Shown here one piece after another: positions 57,001 to 64,000 of a stretch of DNA of 64,000 nt; the stretch's first letter is position 1; every line of letters begins with the position of its first letter. Origin of the DNA: Seiridium cupressi. Its lineage: Eukaryota; Ascomycota; Sordariomycetes; Amphisphaeriales; Sporocadaceae. The translations under genes and the position numbers were made by a program. The DNA lies in contig JARVKI010000062.1 in the NCBI GenBank assembly GCA_036674765.1, forward strand, positions 62,001 through 126,000, read 5' to 3'. A model generated the notes under the pieces. That model was not told the origin of the DNA, ran no database searches, and was given only the letters and a program-made list of their open reading frames with translations.

Positions 57001-57264
57001 TCGATCCAGCTCGCCATATGTCAGCTCTCCGTCCCACGCACAAACTGCAGGCGCAAAACTTTGTGCTTCTGAGCGCTCTTGAACTAGATCATGGACACAT
57101 TTGTCAATGGAAAGGGGAACAGATTGGTTCCACTCCCAGATTTGCGCCAGATCGCTTTCCGATATATCGGAGGGGATAGTAGTCGTAGGACAGTCGAGGT
57201 CTGTACGAGGATCTTCTTGGCGACCACGTATCTGTGTTGGACTTGATAACATATCATCAGGCAT
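54067..57264 (-). CDS. NRPS-like protein: adenylation domain with embedded N-methyltransferase, then carrier domain
   Basis: Intronless, 1065 aa. Adenylation motifs: A3 at 207-217 (FTSGSTGTPKG), A4 with Asp253, A5 339-345 (YGPCECT), A7 TGDL at 437-440 and A8 452-472. About residues 520-900 are inserted before A10 (957-966, PLNNNCKVDR) and align with the N-methyltransferase domain found between A8 and A9 in fungal NRPSs: ILKSMVHYVPGEDYL (638-655), LFFDDVRSHALY, LLVDPVFFTAL (717-727), HVEIVP and FRYAAAVHV (754-762). The expected glycine-rich SAM motif (EIGTGTG) is absent; the aligned place reads GPSPLKGAASETIIFSLP. The carrier domain carries Ser1024 in FFQLGGDSIIAMK, and the protein ends about 40 residues later, so there is no condensation, reductase or thioesterase domain. 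It should activate an amino acid as a carrier-bound thioester. Transcribed away from the methyltransferase gene. Confidence 0.92.
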   Translation of the reverse strand: MPDDMLSSPTQIRGRQEDPRTDLDCPTTTIPSDISESDLAQIWEWNQSVPLSIDKCVHDLVQERSEAQSFAPAVCAWDGELTYGELDRLASCLASRLIALGIDSRTNSIIPLCFEKSMWTTVAMLGVMKAGAAFVLLDASQPEQRLQTIVEQVRAKIIVSSPSKESLSLRLVQRVITLSSDYRNILHDGRHLTPRVVKPSSPVYVAFTSGSTGTPKGAVITHQNLASALHHQKEYMSLTSTSRFYDFSSYSFDAAIGTAFATLIGGGCVCVPNEIDRRDDFVQSILSLNANVIDLTPSVAKLLSPDQVPCLQTIFLGGEAVQVRDVEVWWGRVRIMSLYGPCECTPTTTINWDAQSPEEVTYLGKGVGLVTWIVDPENHDTLLPVGDVGELLLEGPPVGLGYLHDPERTAAVFIEDPVWLLRGSSNQPGRHGRLYKTGDLVRYREDGRLIFVARKDAQVKIRGQRIELGEIEHILRSHKFVENAVAVIQQETMSQGQMIACFVTVRNHRLEFEPSQQISLTPRMVDNEHGLMHNSTSTMLEHCSLGRERIGKWLDDSIDPLLIARDVGPSPLKGAASETIIFSLPTFDTSTSVFEEPYLSPEEFSTKTARSISKIRYQVDVLNTSEASSQFGTLESSGIVILKSMVHYVPGEDYLLSMVKDLLRLPGVRMLFFDDVRSHALYRQSMALRALNITGGKARKDEVQRVLENMELAVSDLLVDPVFFTALTERLPNQIEHVEIVPQNTHTSKETGIFRYAAAVHVTKPGASREYVYEIDPHRWIDFREHSLDRQSLLGLLLSDNPSDLVMICNIPHWETVFGQLLADFLRNQRYSATDSSDWIASAREQAQQQPSLSLSDLGELAIASGYRLELSWARQFSQRGGLDAIFHRYPLADGRRRTLFRFPTEDQQYQPHCSVSRQPMREDLRKGIEKQLLEALQAKLPSYMVPQFIEILEEMPLNNNCKVDRKLLEKSSHRGTIEKAVFQRPKTISPTESQMLEIWGKALNIEPNMIGFNDSFFQLGGDSIIAMKVVQDARKFGFNLTVPAIFRHPKLHEMAHLVDSTAIK

Positions 57265-58190
57265 TTTGGTATTTGCAAGATATACAGATATTACGGCTCT
57301 TGAAACTTATTAAAAACGGCTATATCCATCCATCATATATATGCCGTTAGGAGTAGTGGCCTTCAGAAGCTGTGATGATAGTGGTAGCACGTTCTCCCGC
57401 GGCGACAAGAAATCTGTCTATATTAATGGCTTCATCTTCTTGCCGTAGGGTCTCCGCTTATGATGCGTAATGGTTGGCATCTGAGGCGGGGAAACACAAA
57501 TCTCGTTCACGGTAACAACATATTCACCGGAGCTTTTGAGCGGCGGAGCACAACACCAAGAGGCATATGGTTGAAACCGGCAGTTTATGGCGTGCGGGTA
57601 TTTTCTTAGTGTAAATTGTATTGTCTTGTTTTTACCTACATTCTGAACCTTGGTCTCGACTAACAACCGTCGGTAGTGACCCCTCGCGGGTCGCAGACGA
57701 TGAGTGCGGATAGCGATTCCCTCAGATGTCTCGGCTGGTTTCTGCCAGTCGGGTTATTTCATGCATGCTGCACCTTTGCTGGCTGATTAATTTACCGCAG
57801 GTGCCGGTTTTTAAGTGGGTCCTGGAATGAGTCTTTTGTCCTACTTTACCACATGATCTTCACAACCGACGAGGTGATCACATACGCTGGTCCACCCTGT
57901 TCCGTTTGATCCCTCTACAATGATATGTGGGAAACTTCGGTATACCTGTACCAAAAGGGCCGGAAAGAATGCTAAAGGCCCCCACTAGACCGACTGTAAC
58001 GAGTAATATCTGATTTAACAACCTGTCACTGTTCTAGAGGTTTTAACAGTCTTAGACCTGGGTATATAGGACACCGATTCGTCTTGCTGCTTTTCTAGCT
58101 CAGTTATTGTTACTTCCCATTCAGCGCCTAATTACCCATTTACTCCACTATCTCCTTCACGCGAGTTATACTGCCAAGCTAGAACTCAAG
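57265..58190. promoter_or_regulatory. Divergent promoter NRPS-like/methyltransferase
   Basis: 926 bases lie between the divergent starts. The region holds several CCG/CGG triplets, including an imperfect palindrome around 57729-57751 (CGGCTGGTTTCTGCCAGTCG), of the type bound by Zn2Cys6 regulators. No such regulator gene is seen in the window. Open frame 57418-57666 (minus) is not supported. Confidence 0.4.
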
Positions 58191-59222
58191 ATGAGTTCCC
58201 TCCCGAACAACACCAAGCATACTGTTGCAAACATCTTCAATTCATTTCTTGCAGCTCCTTCTATTGGGGCTGCGTGGGAAGTGGGTATTCTTGATCAGCT
58301 TCGCGACCAAAAGCGCCTAAATGTTGTGGACTATTCAATCAGGGAAGACTTACACATCCCTTCCGTTCAAGGCATGGTGACGACTCTGGCGATATTCCAC
58401 GTATTGAAGCGCAAGGGACAGCATATCGTACCCGGATCTTTATTCGAAGACGCCTACCAGACGAAGTCTTTGTTCCACTTCATTTCCCTTGGCCAAGGCG
58501 ACGTGTTCACGCGGATGCAGTATAATTTGAGAAACAAGAATCGTGGGGGTAATTTCTATACGAGGGATCCTGCCGCCATCTCATATGCATGTCGTGATAT
58601 CAATGAACGATACATTGATCCGCTGTTCTGGACTGTCATGGATGGGCTTAGCTTTGAATTTTCGGAAGTAGTCGACCTCGGATGCGGAAGTGGGGGAAGA
58701 TTGATGCAGATACTCGATCACTACCCTACAGCCAGGGGAATTGGCATTGATATCGCTACGCCTTCAAACGAAGTAGCTAAAGCCGAGGCATCAAAACTCG
58801 GCTATGCCCCTCGGCTGAGATTCGTCGAGGGTGACGTACTCAAGCTGGATTTTCGCGACGATTTCAAGGATGTCGAACTCCTGACCTGCTTCATGATGGG
58901 TCATGATTTCTGGCCACGTGCCAGCGCCATCGAGACGCTGCGGCGACTACGGGAGTCCTTTCCTAAGATCCGTCGCTTTATCCTAGGGGACACTACGAGA
59001 TGCATCTTGGGCGGGGGTGATCCCAAGTACAGCATCACAGAGGAAGAGGTACCCGTGTTCTCACTTGGGTTTGAGTTTGTTCATGCGCTTATGGGCGCTT
59101 ATATCCCTTCCTTGGCAGAATGGGACGATGCTTTCGCGGAAAGTGGTTGGCGTTGCGTGAAACGACATTTTACTAGCGACCGCCCGCCGGTGTGGGTTGT
59201 TTTTGAACTCGAACATGCGTAA
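58191..59222 (+). CDS. SAM methyltransferase, alpha-keto-acid beta-carbon methyltransferase type
   Basis: Intronless. The ATG at 58191 (MSSLPNNTKHTVANIF, 343 aa) is preferred over the in-frame one at 58107 (371 aa), whose extra residues look like untranslated leader. An N-terminal helical dimerisation part (residues 1-110) is followed by a class I SAM fold: motif I EVVDLGCGSGGR (159-170), GIGID (183-187), RFVEGDVLKLDF (210-221). The segment TCFMMGHDFWPRASAIETLRRL places His238-Asp239 and GFEFVHALMGAYIPSL places His298. In bacterial MppJ a His-Asp pair and a later His (recalled as 243/244 and 295) bind a non-haem iron that holds the alpha-keto acid substrate, so the three ligands seem conserved at nearly the same positions. 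MppJ, SgvM and MrsA methylate the beta-carbon of alpha-keto acids. An O-methyltransferase remains the alternative. Confidence 0.85.
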   Translation: MSSLPNNTKHTVANIFNSFLAAPSIGAAWEVGILDQLRDQKRLNVVDYSIREDLHIPSVQGMVTTLAIFHVLKRKGQHIVPGSLFEDAYQTKSLFHFISLGQGDVFTRMQYNLRNKNRGGNFYTRDPAAISYACRDINERYIDPLFWTVMDGLSFEFSEVVDLGCGSGGRLMQILDHYPTARGIGIDIATPSNEVAKAEASKLGYAPRLRFVEGDVLKLDFRDDFKDVELLTCFMMGHDFWPRASAIETLRRLRESFPKIRRFILGDTTRCILGGGDPKYSITEEEVPVFSLGFEFVHALMGAYIPSLAEWDDAFAESGWRCVKRHFTSDRPPVWVVFELEHA

Positions 59223-59447
59223 CTGTTCAGCTCTTGATTAGACCTAGCCGACATGCGCAAGAATTTGCGCAGGCATAACTTGAATGTGACTGTCGTTCTT
59301 GGTTTTAAGCGGCCTGTCCCCGGTACTATGTGTTAAAAGAGTACAGAACGCTAAATGCTTATTACTATACGCTTCACGCGTCTGCGATCATTTGTGAGAT
59401 AATTCCATAATGTGCTAGATCAAACCTCGTGGAAAGATGTGAAACTG

Positions 59448-59698
59448 AAAAAAAAAAAAAAAAAAAAAAATAAAAAAAAAAAAAAGGCACACGGAATTTT
59501 ATAATCAATATAAAAAAGGTTTTTATCAGGTTAATATTAGTTTAAAAGGNNNNNNNNNNACCCTATTCCTTATTTAAAATACCTTTACCGGTTCTTGGAT
59601 AATTTTTTTTTTATTTAAATAATTTGTTTTAAAAAAACACTTTTAAATTTTTTAAAATTAAAAAAAAAAAAAAAAAAAAAAAACAAAAAAAAAAAAAA
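59448..59698. repeat. Poly-A tracts flanking the gap
   Basis: A runs occupy 59448-59485 (one T) and 59660-59698 (one C). After each run begins a similar sequence, GGCACACGGAATTTT at 59486 and GGCACCGAGACTTTTC at 59699, suggesting two diverged or erroneous copies of one unit. Confidence 0.75.
59550..59559. other. Assembly gap (10 N)
   Basis: Ten N bases mark a scaffold gap of unknown true size between the methyltransferase and amidinotransferase genes. Confidence 0.99.
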
Positions 59699-60447
59699 GG
59701 CACCGAGACTTTTCGAATCTTGACTACAAGGATTTGAATCAGGATAGAATTAGGATAAACGGGACGAAATCATGATTTGCATTTAGGCGCATATAAATTG
59801 TGCCCTGCCAAGCACAAAAATGTGGTCCGTGCGAGTGCTTGATACATTCCGCGTATGTCATCCACAATTACTATCCTTGGTCGTTGTGCAAGAGAATTAA
59901 GGAGATGAGCAGGTCCGGTGAGGTCCATATAACAACAATGATTTTTACCGGCAGATTCCGGAACTTAAATCTGCATAGGCTTTCCCCATGCAGTAACAGT
60001 TCCGGGACATTGTGACTGCCGCCGGGGCGATCCGGCCGCATATGTAATCTTGCGGTTAGTGCATTGCGGTAAAAGCGGTGGGCAATTACGCTTGCCACAC
60101 CGACCTGCAATTTAGCGCCTCAGAGTTTGCTCCTATGCAATAACCGATGATTGGCCACACTGCAAGGCCCTCTCCGGACCATTCTGGAAGCTTCAGTCCA
60201 TGAGCTTTCATCTATCCGAATGTCTCAGTTTAGTGTGCTCCATTGTCGGATGAAAGTCCGACTGTCCTGGTTAGCGGCAATCTCGACTTCGTTACTGTTC
60301 TACGCAGGACTTTTCAACGCACTCTCAACTGTAATGAATACTAGTCTAGATAGTATATGAAACTGCGTAACATTGATCCTGGAACATGTGTTATGGTAAC
60401 GACTCCCACCGCCTTTGGTCTTCTACACCCTTCGTGCCTGATACGGT

Positions 60448-61554
60448 TCATATCTTGTTGCCATTTGGAAGGGATTCTCGAACTAGATCAACAGTAGCAC
60501 AATGAAAGGACCCTCCGATGCTGTTGACATTCTGGAAAGGGCATAGGATAGGCTCCATACCCACTGTTCTGAGCCATTCTGCGAATTTTGTGTCACTCGC
60601 TTCAACTAGAATTCGTTTGCCATCTAGGCACAGAGCGTTCAGGACCAACCACGGGCTGCACATGTACATAGGCGGCTGCGATGGCTTACGCGCCTCTGGC
60701 ACGAAAGGAAAAGGGTGCAACTCCCAGTCACGAAACACTTCGTGACTCCTAAGTTCAGACTCGGATACCCGTTCAGGGTGGTAAACCATAAGCCCTTTAC
60801 GCAGAGGGAGAAGTGTCGCATCAATATGCATGGCGTGCTCATCCGTAGTGTTCAAGAGTTCCACCTTATAGTTTTCGGGGATCAGAGCGCGCAGGTACTC
60901 AACGCCTTTTTGATTGGTAACATGACTCAGTTGACCAATAATGACCTTGCCAAACCGCATGAAATCAGCCGCATCGAACGCAGGCCTAGAGTTGTTGATT
61001 GACCAATGGCTGCCTGTAAGGCTCTCACTGTAGCCATTGCTGCGGGCGTCAGGCTTGGTGGTACCTTCGATATTGTCGTAAATAGTGTCGTGTCCGTTGA
61101 TTGAAGGGGCGCGACAGACAGTGACTGGATCACCGTCGCTCAACTCTAATAGTATATCCGAATAGGCCAGTTCAATTTCTCGGTGGCGACAGCGCCAAGC
61201 AAACGGCGCCGTAATAAGTGTAGAACCAACAGTCATCAGCCCATCTCGTGGCATGGCCCCGGTATAGCCCTGCGCTTCAACCCAATTGACCTTCTTAGGA
61301 CGATATACTCGCAACCCTTCTTTCTGCAATAGGTCCGCCAAGTGGTCCAGCTCCTCCTGAGCTTTGGTGAGGATCTCGGATGGAAACGGCGTTGCAGGTT
61401 TGAAGTTGACCAAATGTTCCGAGGGCATGGTATTTGCCATCATGTGCGGTGGTTCGGAAGGAAACGCCGAGTTCTCGGCTCGACCAACAATAACAGACTT
61501 GAGGGGTGACCACTCATCTTCAGCTGAGATAAGTCGTAGTCCGGTAGAAGACAT
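60448..61554 (-). CDS. Amidinotransferase (arginine:glycine amidinotransferase family)
   Basis: Intronless, 368 aa. It belongs to the guanidino-group modifying pentein fold, close to AGAT. Start: WSPLKSVIVGRAENSAFP. Catalytic residues by alignment with human AGAT (Asp254, His303, Cys407): Asp194 in PAFDAADFMRFGKVIIG, His243 in EHAMHIDATLLPLR and Cys352 in NSIGGSFHCATVDLVRE, with the same 49-residue Asp-His spacing. Other shared blocks are SQLSHVTNQKGVEYLRALI-like residues 208-225 and PWLVLNALCLDGKRILVEA. The enzyme should move an amidino group from a donor such as arginine to a primary amine of a biosynthetic intermediate, leaving ornithine. No mitochondrial presequence is present, unlike animal AGAT. 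AGAT-type enzymes in natural-product clusters are best known from cyanobacteria and actinomycetes; in fungi they are unusual, and the lack of introns fits horizontal origin. Confidence 0.93.
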   Translation of the reverse strand: MSSTGLRLISAEDEWSPLKSVIVGRAENSAFPSEPPHMMANTMPSEHLVNFKPATPFPSEILTKAQEELDHLADLLQKEGLRVYRPKKVNWVEAQGYTGAMPRDGLMTVGSTLITAPFAWRCRHREIELAYSDILLELSDGDPVTVCRAPSINGHDTIYDNIEGTTKPDARSNGYSESLTGSHWSINNSRPAFDAADFMRFGKVIIGQLSHVTNQKGVEYLRALIPENYKVELLNTTDEHAMHIDATLLPLRKGLMVYHPERVSESELRSHEVFRDWELHPFPFVPEARKPSQPPMYMCSPWLVLNALCLDGKRILVEASDTKFAEWLRTVGMEPILCPFQNVNSIGGSFHCATVDLVRESLPNGNKI

Positions 61555-62232
61555 ATTGCAATATAATGTGAAGTTCTTTTTGCAAAGCTCTCGTAGCTGA
61601 GAAATGAACTCGTTTCAAAGCTAAAGTAGGGGTGAAGACGCTAGAATTCCTTATCATCACCGTAAATGTGCCACATAAGATTTATATATATGCGGTACTC
61701 TTAACCACTTTCTTATCTCGTTTATTTCTGCTTCTATCAAGTGTAAGGATCTAAGACCGGCTATTTTTATATAAAGTGCCGAACTCGGAATTTCCACTTG
61801 CACGTGGGATTTATTCCATGACTCACAACATGATAAGCATACGGATTCACAACAAGTTTGGATGCCGTTAGGTCGGCATAGACACAATGACAGCGCCCTC
61901 GGGAAAGGATTGTTGTGCTAGTCGGAACCCAGGAACAAGAATAGTACATCCTCTCTATATAAGTCTTTCAACCATAATAAGAATCGGGAATATTCATTTT
62001 GCAAGCTAGTATTATTGTTTACGGCATAAAATTCGGTCTTTTTTTCGGTCTATTTTTCTCTGGCCTGTATCTTTCTTTTCGCTGACAAACAATCTTCCTA
62101 AACAGCCGATGAGTATTCATCCGGCGTAACGCCTATCCACAGCCTCAGAAAAAGTCATAACACAAATATATCGGACTCGGGTCAACGATCACGTCGACCT
62201 AGTTTCTTATCCTGAACCTCCCGCAAACTATT
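61555..62232. promoter_or_regulatory. Divergent promoter amidinotransferase/P450
   Basis: 678 bases between divergent starts. Several CGGA/TCCG-like half sites (for example ACTCGGAATTTCC and TATCGGACTCGGGTC) occur, but no repeated operator can be asserted. Confidence 0.4.
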
Positions 62233-64000
62233 ATGTCTCCGCAACTGACGATGTACCAATTAGCTTTATTAGTTATGACAATCGCCGCCACGATATGGAT
62301 CTGTCAGCATATCACCAATTGGTTCTGGTCCCCATTTGTTTCAATTCCCGCTGCACATCCGCTTGCCAATTTCACATCTCTCTGGATTGAATGGCAGCGT
62401 TTCCAGGGTACCGATTTCCAAAGCATATCCAAAGCTTTCGCCAACAAGGGCCCTTACGTACGCCTTGGACCGCGGGAGCTTGCTGTCAATGATATAGAGG
62501 CTGTAGGCTGTATATGGGGTGTTGGTGTCGCCGACTTCGACAAACATCCATCTTATAATTATTGGAAGACACTCGGGTATGTGTCATTTTCCCCCACGCT
62601 ACCTTTCCGTCAAGGTTGCCTTTGAGTCTAGCGTATATGCTCCCACTCTTTCGATACCAGCTGATTGATTGTTGCTGAGTAGGACCTCGAACACTTTTAC
62701 ATCTGTGTTAGGCGATGAACACCGTCGCCATCATCGCCGCATTCGAGGTGTTCACAATCGCCTCTTTATTAGCTCGTCGCCTCATGTGCGTTCCATTATG
62801 AGAGTTTTGATGACTGAACGACTTCTCCCTCTGCTCGACCAAATTTCAACCTCAGCTGATGGAACCGCGAATGTACTGCCCATTGCGCAGTCTATCACTC
62901 TTGACTGTACCTCTGCATTCGCTTTCGGGCTCTCTCTGTCTTTGAATTTCATTTTAGACACAGAATCTCGGCAACAGTGGTTCAACTTATTCGGTACTGC
63001 TTTCCCGACCGACCAATCTTCATTTTGGCTAAGGGAACACCCACAGCTCACTAAGTATCTTTGCTTTCTTGGAATTCCCATTGTCTCCCGCAAGACTGCT
63101 AGCGCACGTCGCGAATTTGAGGCATGGGCGCTGTCAAAGGTTGACGCAGCCGAGTTGGTGATGCAAAGACATGCAGCTGGACAACTAATACCAGAAGGAG
63201 ACTTCCCAATACTATACAGTGCTGTCCGAAAGCACTTGGCAGTGTCCGAGAGGGGGCCAGCAAAAGAAACCCCCACACAGAGTGTCATTGAGCGGCGGGA
63301 GCGAGCGAGTGAGTGTCTCGACCATATTGGTACGTTCTCGAAATCATAGACAAAGGCAAGCAATGGGACTAAGGCAGTGTCTTTACGTAAAAGCCTTTAC
63401 CGGCGAAGCATTTGGTACGGTTTATACGTACATGCTATACGAACTCTCACGTCACGCCGATATTCAGCGGGAGCTACATGAGGAACTATGCTCTGTTGAT
63501 AACCCACTCAACCAAGCTGACAGACCGGCTGATATATGCACTTCCGAGACTCTCGAACGTCTTCCTCTCCTAGGCGCAGTCATCAAGGAGTGCCTTCGAC
63601 TCCGCAACACGTCGCCCAACGCCGATCCTCGGGTTACTCCGGCCCGTGGTGTTTCCCGTATCGGCTCTGTTTCTGGTGTGCCCCCAAACACACGTGTATG
63701 CAGCTATGGGTGGTGTCTCCATCGCAATCCAGATGTTTACACCGACCCTCTTTGTTGGAATCCCAAACGCTGGCTTGAGGGTTCGTGTGACAATGCTACA
63801 GCGGCCAAAAAATGGTTCTTCGCTTTCGGCGCTGGTAGTAGAAGTTGTATCGGCCAGAATATTGCCCTGGAATGTAAGGGTTCGTTTTCTCTAAATTGAT
63901 CTTGCAGCGCTAACCATATTGGGTCTTTATAGTGTTCAGAGTGTCTCTAGCTACAGTATACACGCGCTATGCTACCTCTGTCGCCGATGAGTCCAATTAT
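62233..64000 (+). CDS. Cytochrome P450, 3' end beyond window
   Basis: Exons 62233-62576, 62683-63329, 63394-63873 and 63933 onward, in phase, give 513 visible residues; the stop lies outside the window. An N-terminal membrane anchor (LALLVMTIAATIWICQHI) places it on the ER. Motifs: a B-C region with NDIEAVGCIWGVG, I-helix region CLDHIAFTGEAFGTVYTYML in which the usual AGxDTT is replaced by FTGEAFG, ExxR in IKECLRLRN, the meander WNPKRWLEG and the heme-binding loop FFAFGAGSRSCIGQNIAL with the Cys ligand. Microsomal fungal P450s in clusters hydroxylate, epoxidise or couple the product. The I-helix lacks the acid-Thr pair usual for oxygen activation, which may point to unusual chemistry. Its start faces the amidinotransferase gene. 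Confidence 0.9.

Larger units (their letters stand above)
59223..60447. other. Gap-containing spacer in the cluster
   Basis: It holds long A runs, an N gap and AT-rich low-quality-looking sequence. No gene is recognised on either side of the gap. Confidence 0.5.

Noticed and set aside
57418..57666. 82-residue minus-strand frame in the divergent promoter of the NRPS-like and methyltransferase genes
   Set aside because: No motif and it lies within the promoter interval; not supported.
57729..57751. Imperfect CGG-type palindrome as cluster operator
   Set aside because: Only a single instance is seen and I could not find matching copies in the other cluster promoters, so it is noted but not called as an operator.

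Overview
The window is nuclear DNA of a filamentous ascomycete (Pezizomycotina; a Sordariomycete-type genome is my best guess, the species cannot be named). The evidence is short 49-190 bp introns with CTAAC/CTGAC branch sites close to the acceptor, HET-domain genes, GPI-anchored secreted proteins, degraded gene relics and a secondary-metabolite cluster. A 10-N scaffold gap lies at 59550-59559. Coordinates of spliced genes below come from manual joining of reading frames at GT-AG (once GC-AG) sites; in every case the total coding length was checked to be a multiple of three.

Layout. 0.7-10 kb is gene-poor accessory sequence: a secreted ferritin-like protein, a frameshifted monocarboxylate-type MFS pseudogene, an unrecognised intron-containing gene and a small secreted protein with an acidic pro-region. 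10-22 kb is a dense conserved block: RNase P/MRP subunit Pop7/Rpp20, the RAVE subunit Rav2/Rogdi, a mitochondrial NIPSNAP protein, ATP synthase subunit Atp18 (four tiny exons), an FSH1-type serine hydrolase, proteasome lid subunit Rpn5 and a Q-rich RRM protein. 22-27 kb has no gene I can support and carries simple repeats and a trio of ACGCGT boxes. 27-46 kb mixes a sugar transporter, a two-RRM protein, a secreted S10 carboxypeptidase, a GPI-anchored Ser-rich protein, a HET protein, a single-pass membrane protein, a small secreted protein and a GPI-anchored feruloyl-esterase-like hydrolase. A HET relic sits at 47.3-47.6 kb.

48.4-64 kb looks like a biosynthetic gene cluster: 14-TM MFS transporter, branched-chain-type aminotransferase, amidohydrolase relic, a stand-alone NRPS-like protein (adenylation domain with an embedded, apparently SAM-motif-less N-methyltransferase domain, then a carrier domain), a methyltransferase resembling the bacterial alpha-keto-acid beta-carbon methyltransferases (MppJ/SgvM/MrsA type), an arginine:glycine-amidinotransferase-family enzyme and a cytochrome P450 that runs off the window. 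The three central enzymes are intronless while the flanking MFS, aminotransferase and P450 genes are spliced.

My working hypothesis is that the aminotransferase and methyltransferase make a beta-methylated amino acid through its alpha-keto acid, as MrsA/MrsB do for beta-methylarginine in bacteria. The amidinotransferase would install a guanidino group, the NRPS-like protein would activate the amino acid as a carrier-bound thioester, the P450 would oxidise it and the MFS protein would export the product. The enzyme families are visible in the sequence; the pathway is inference.
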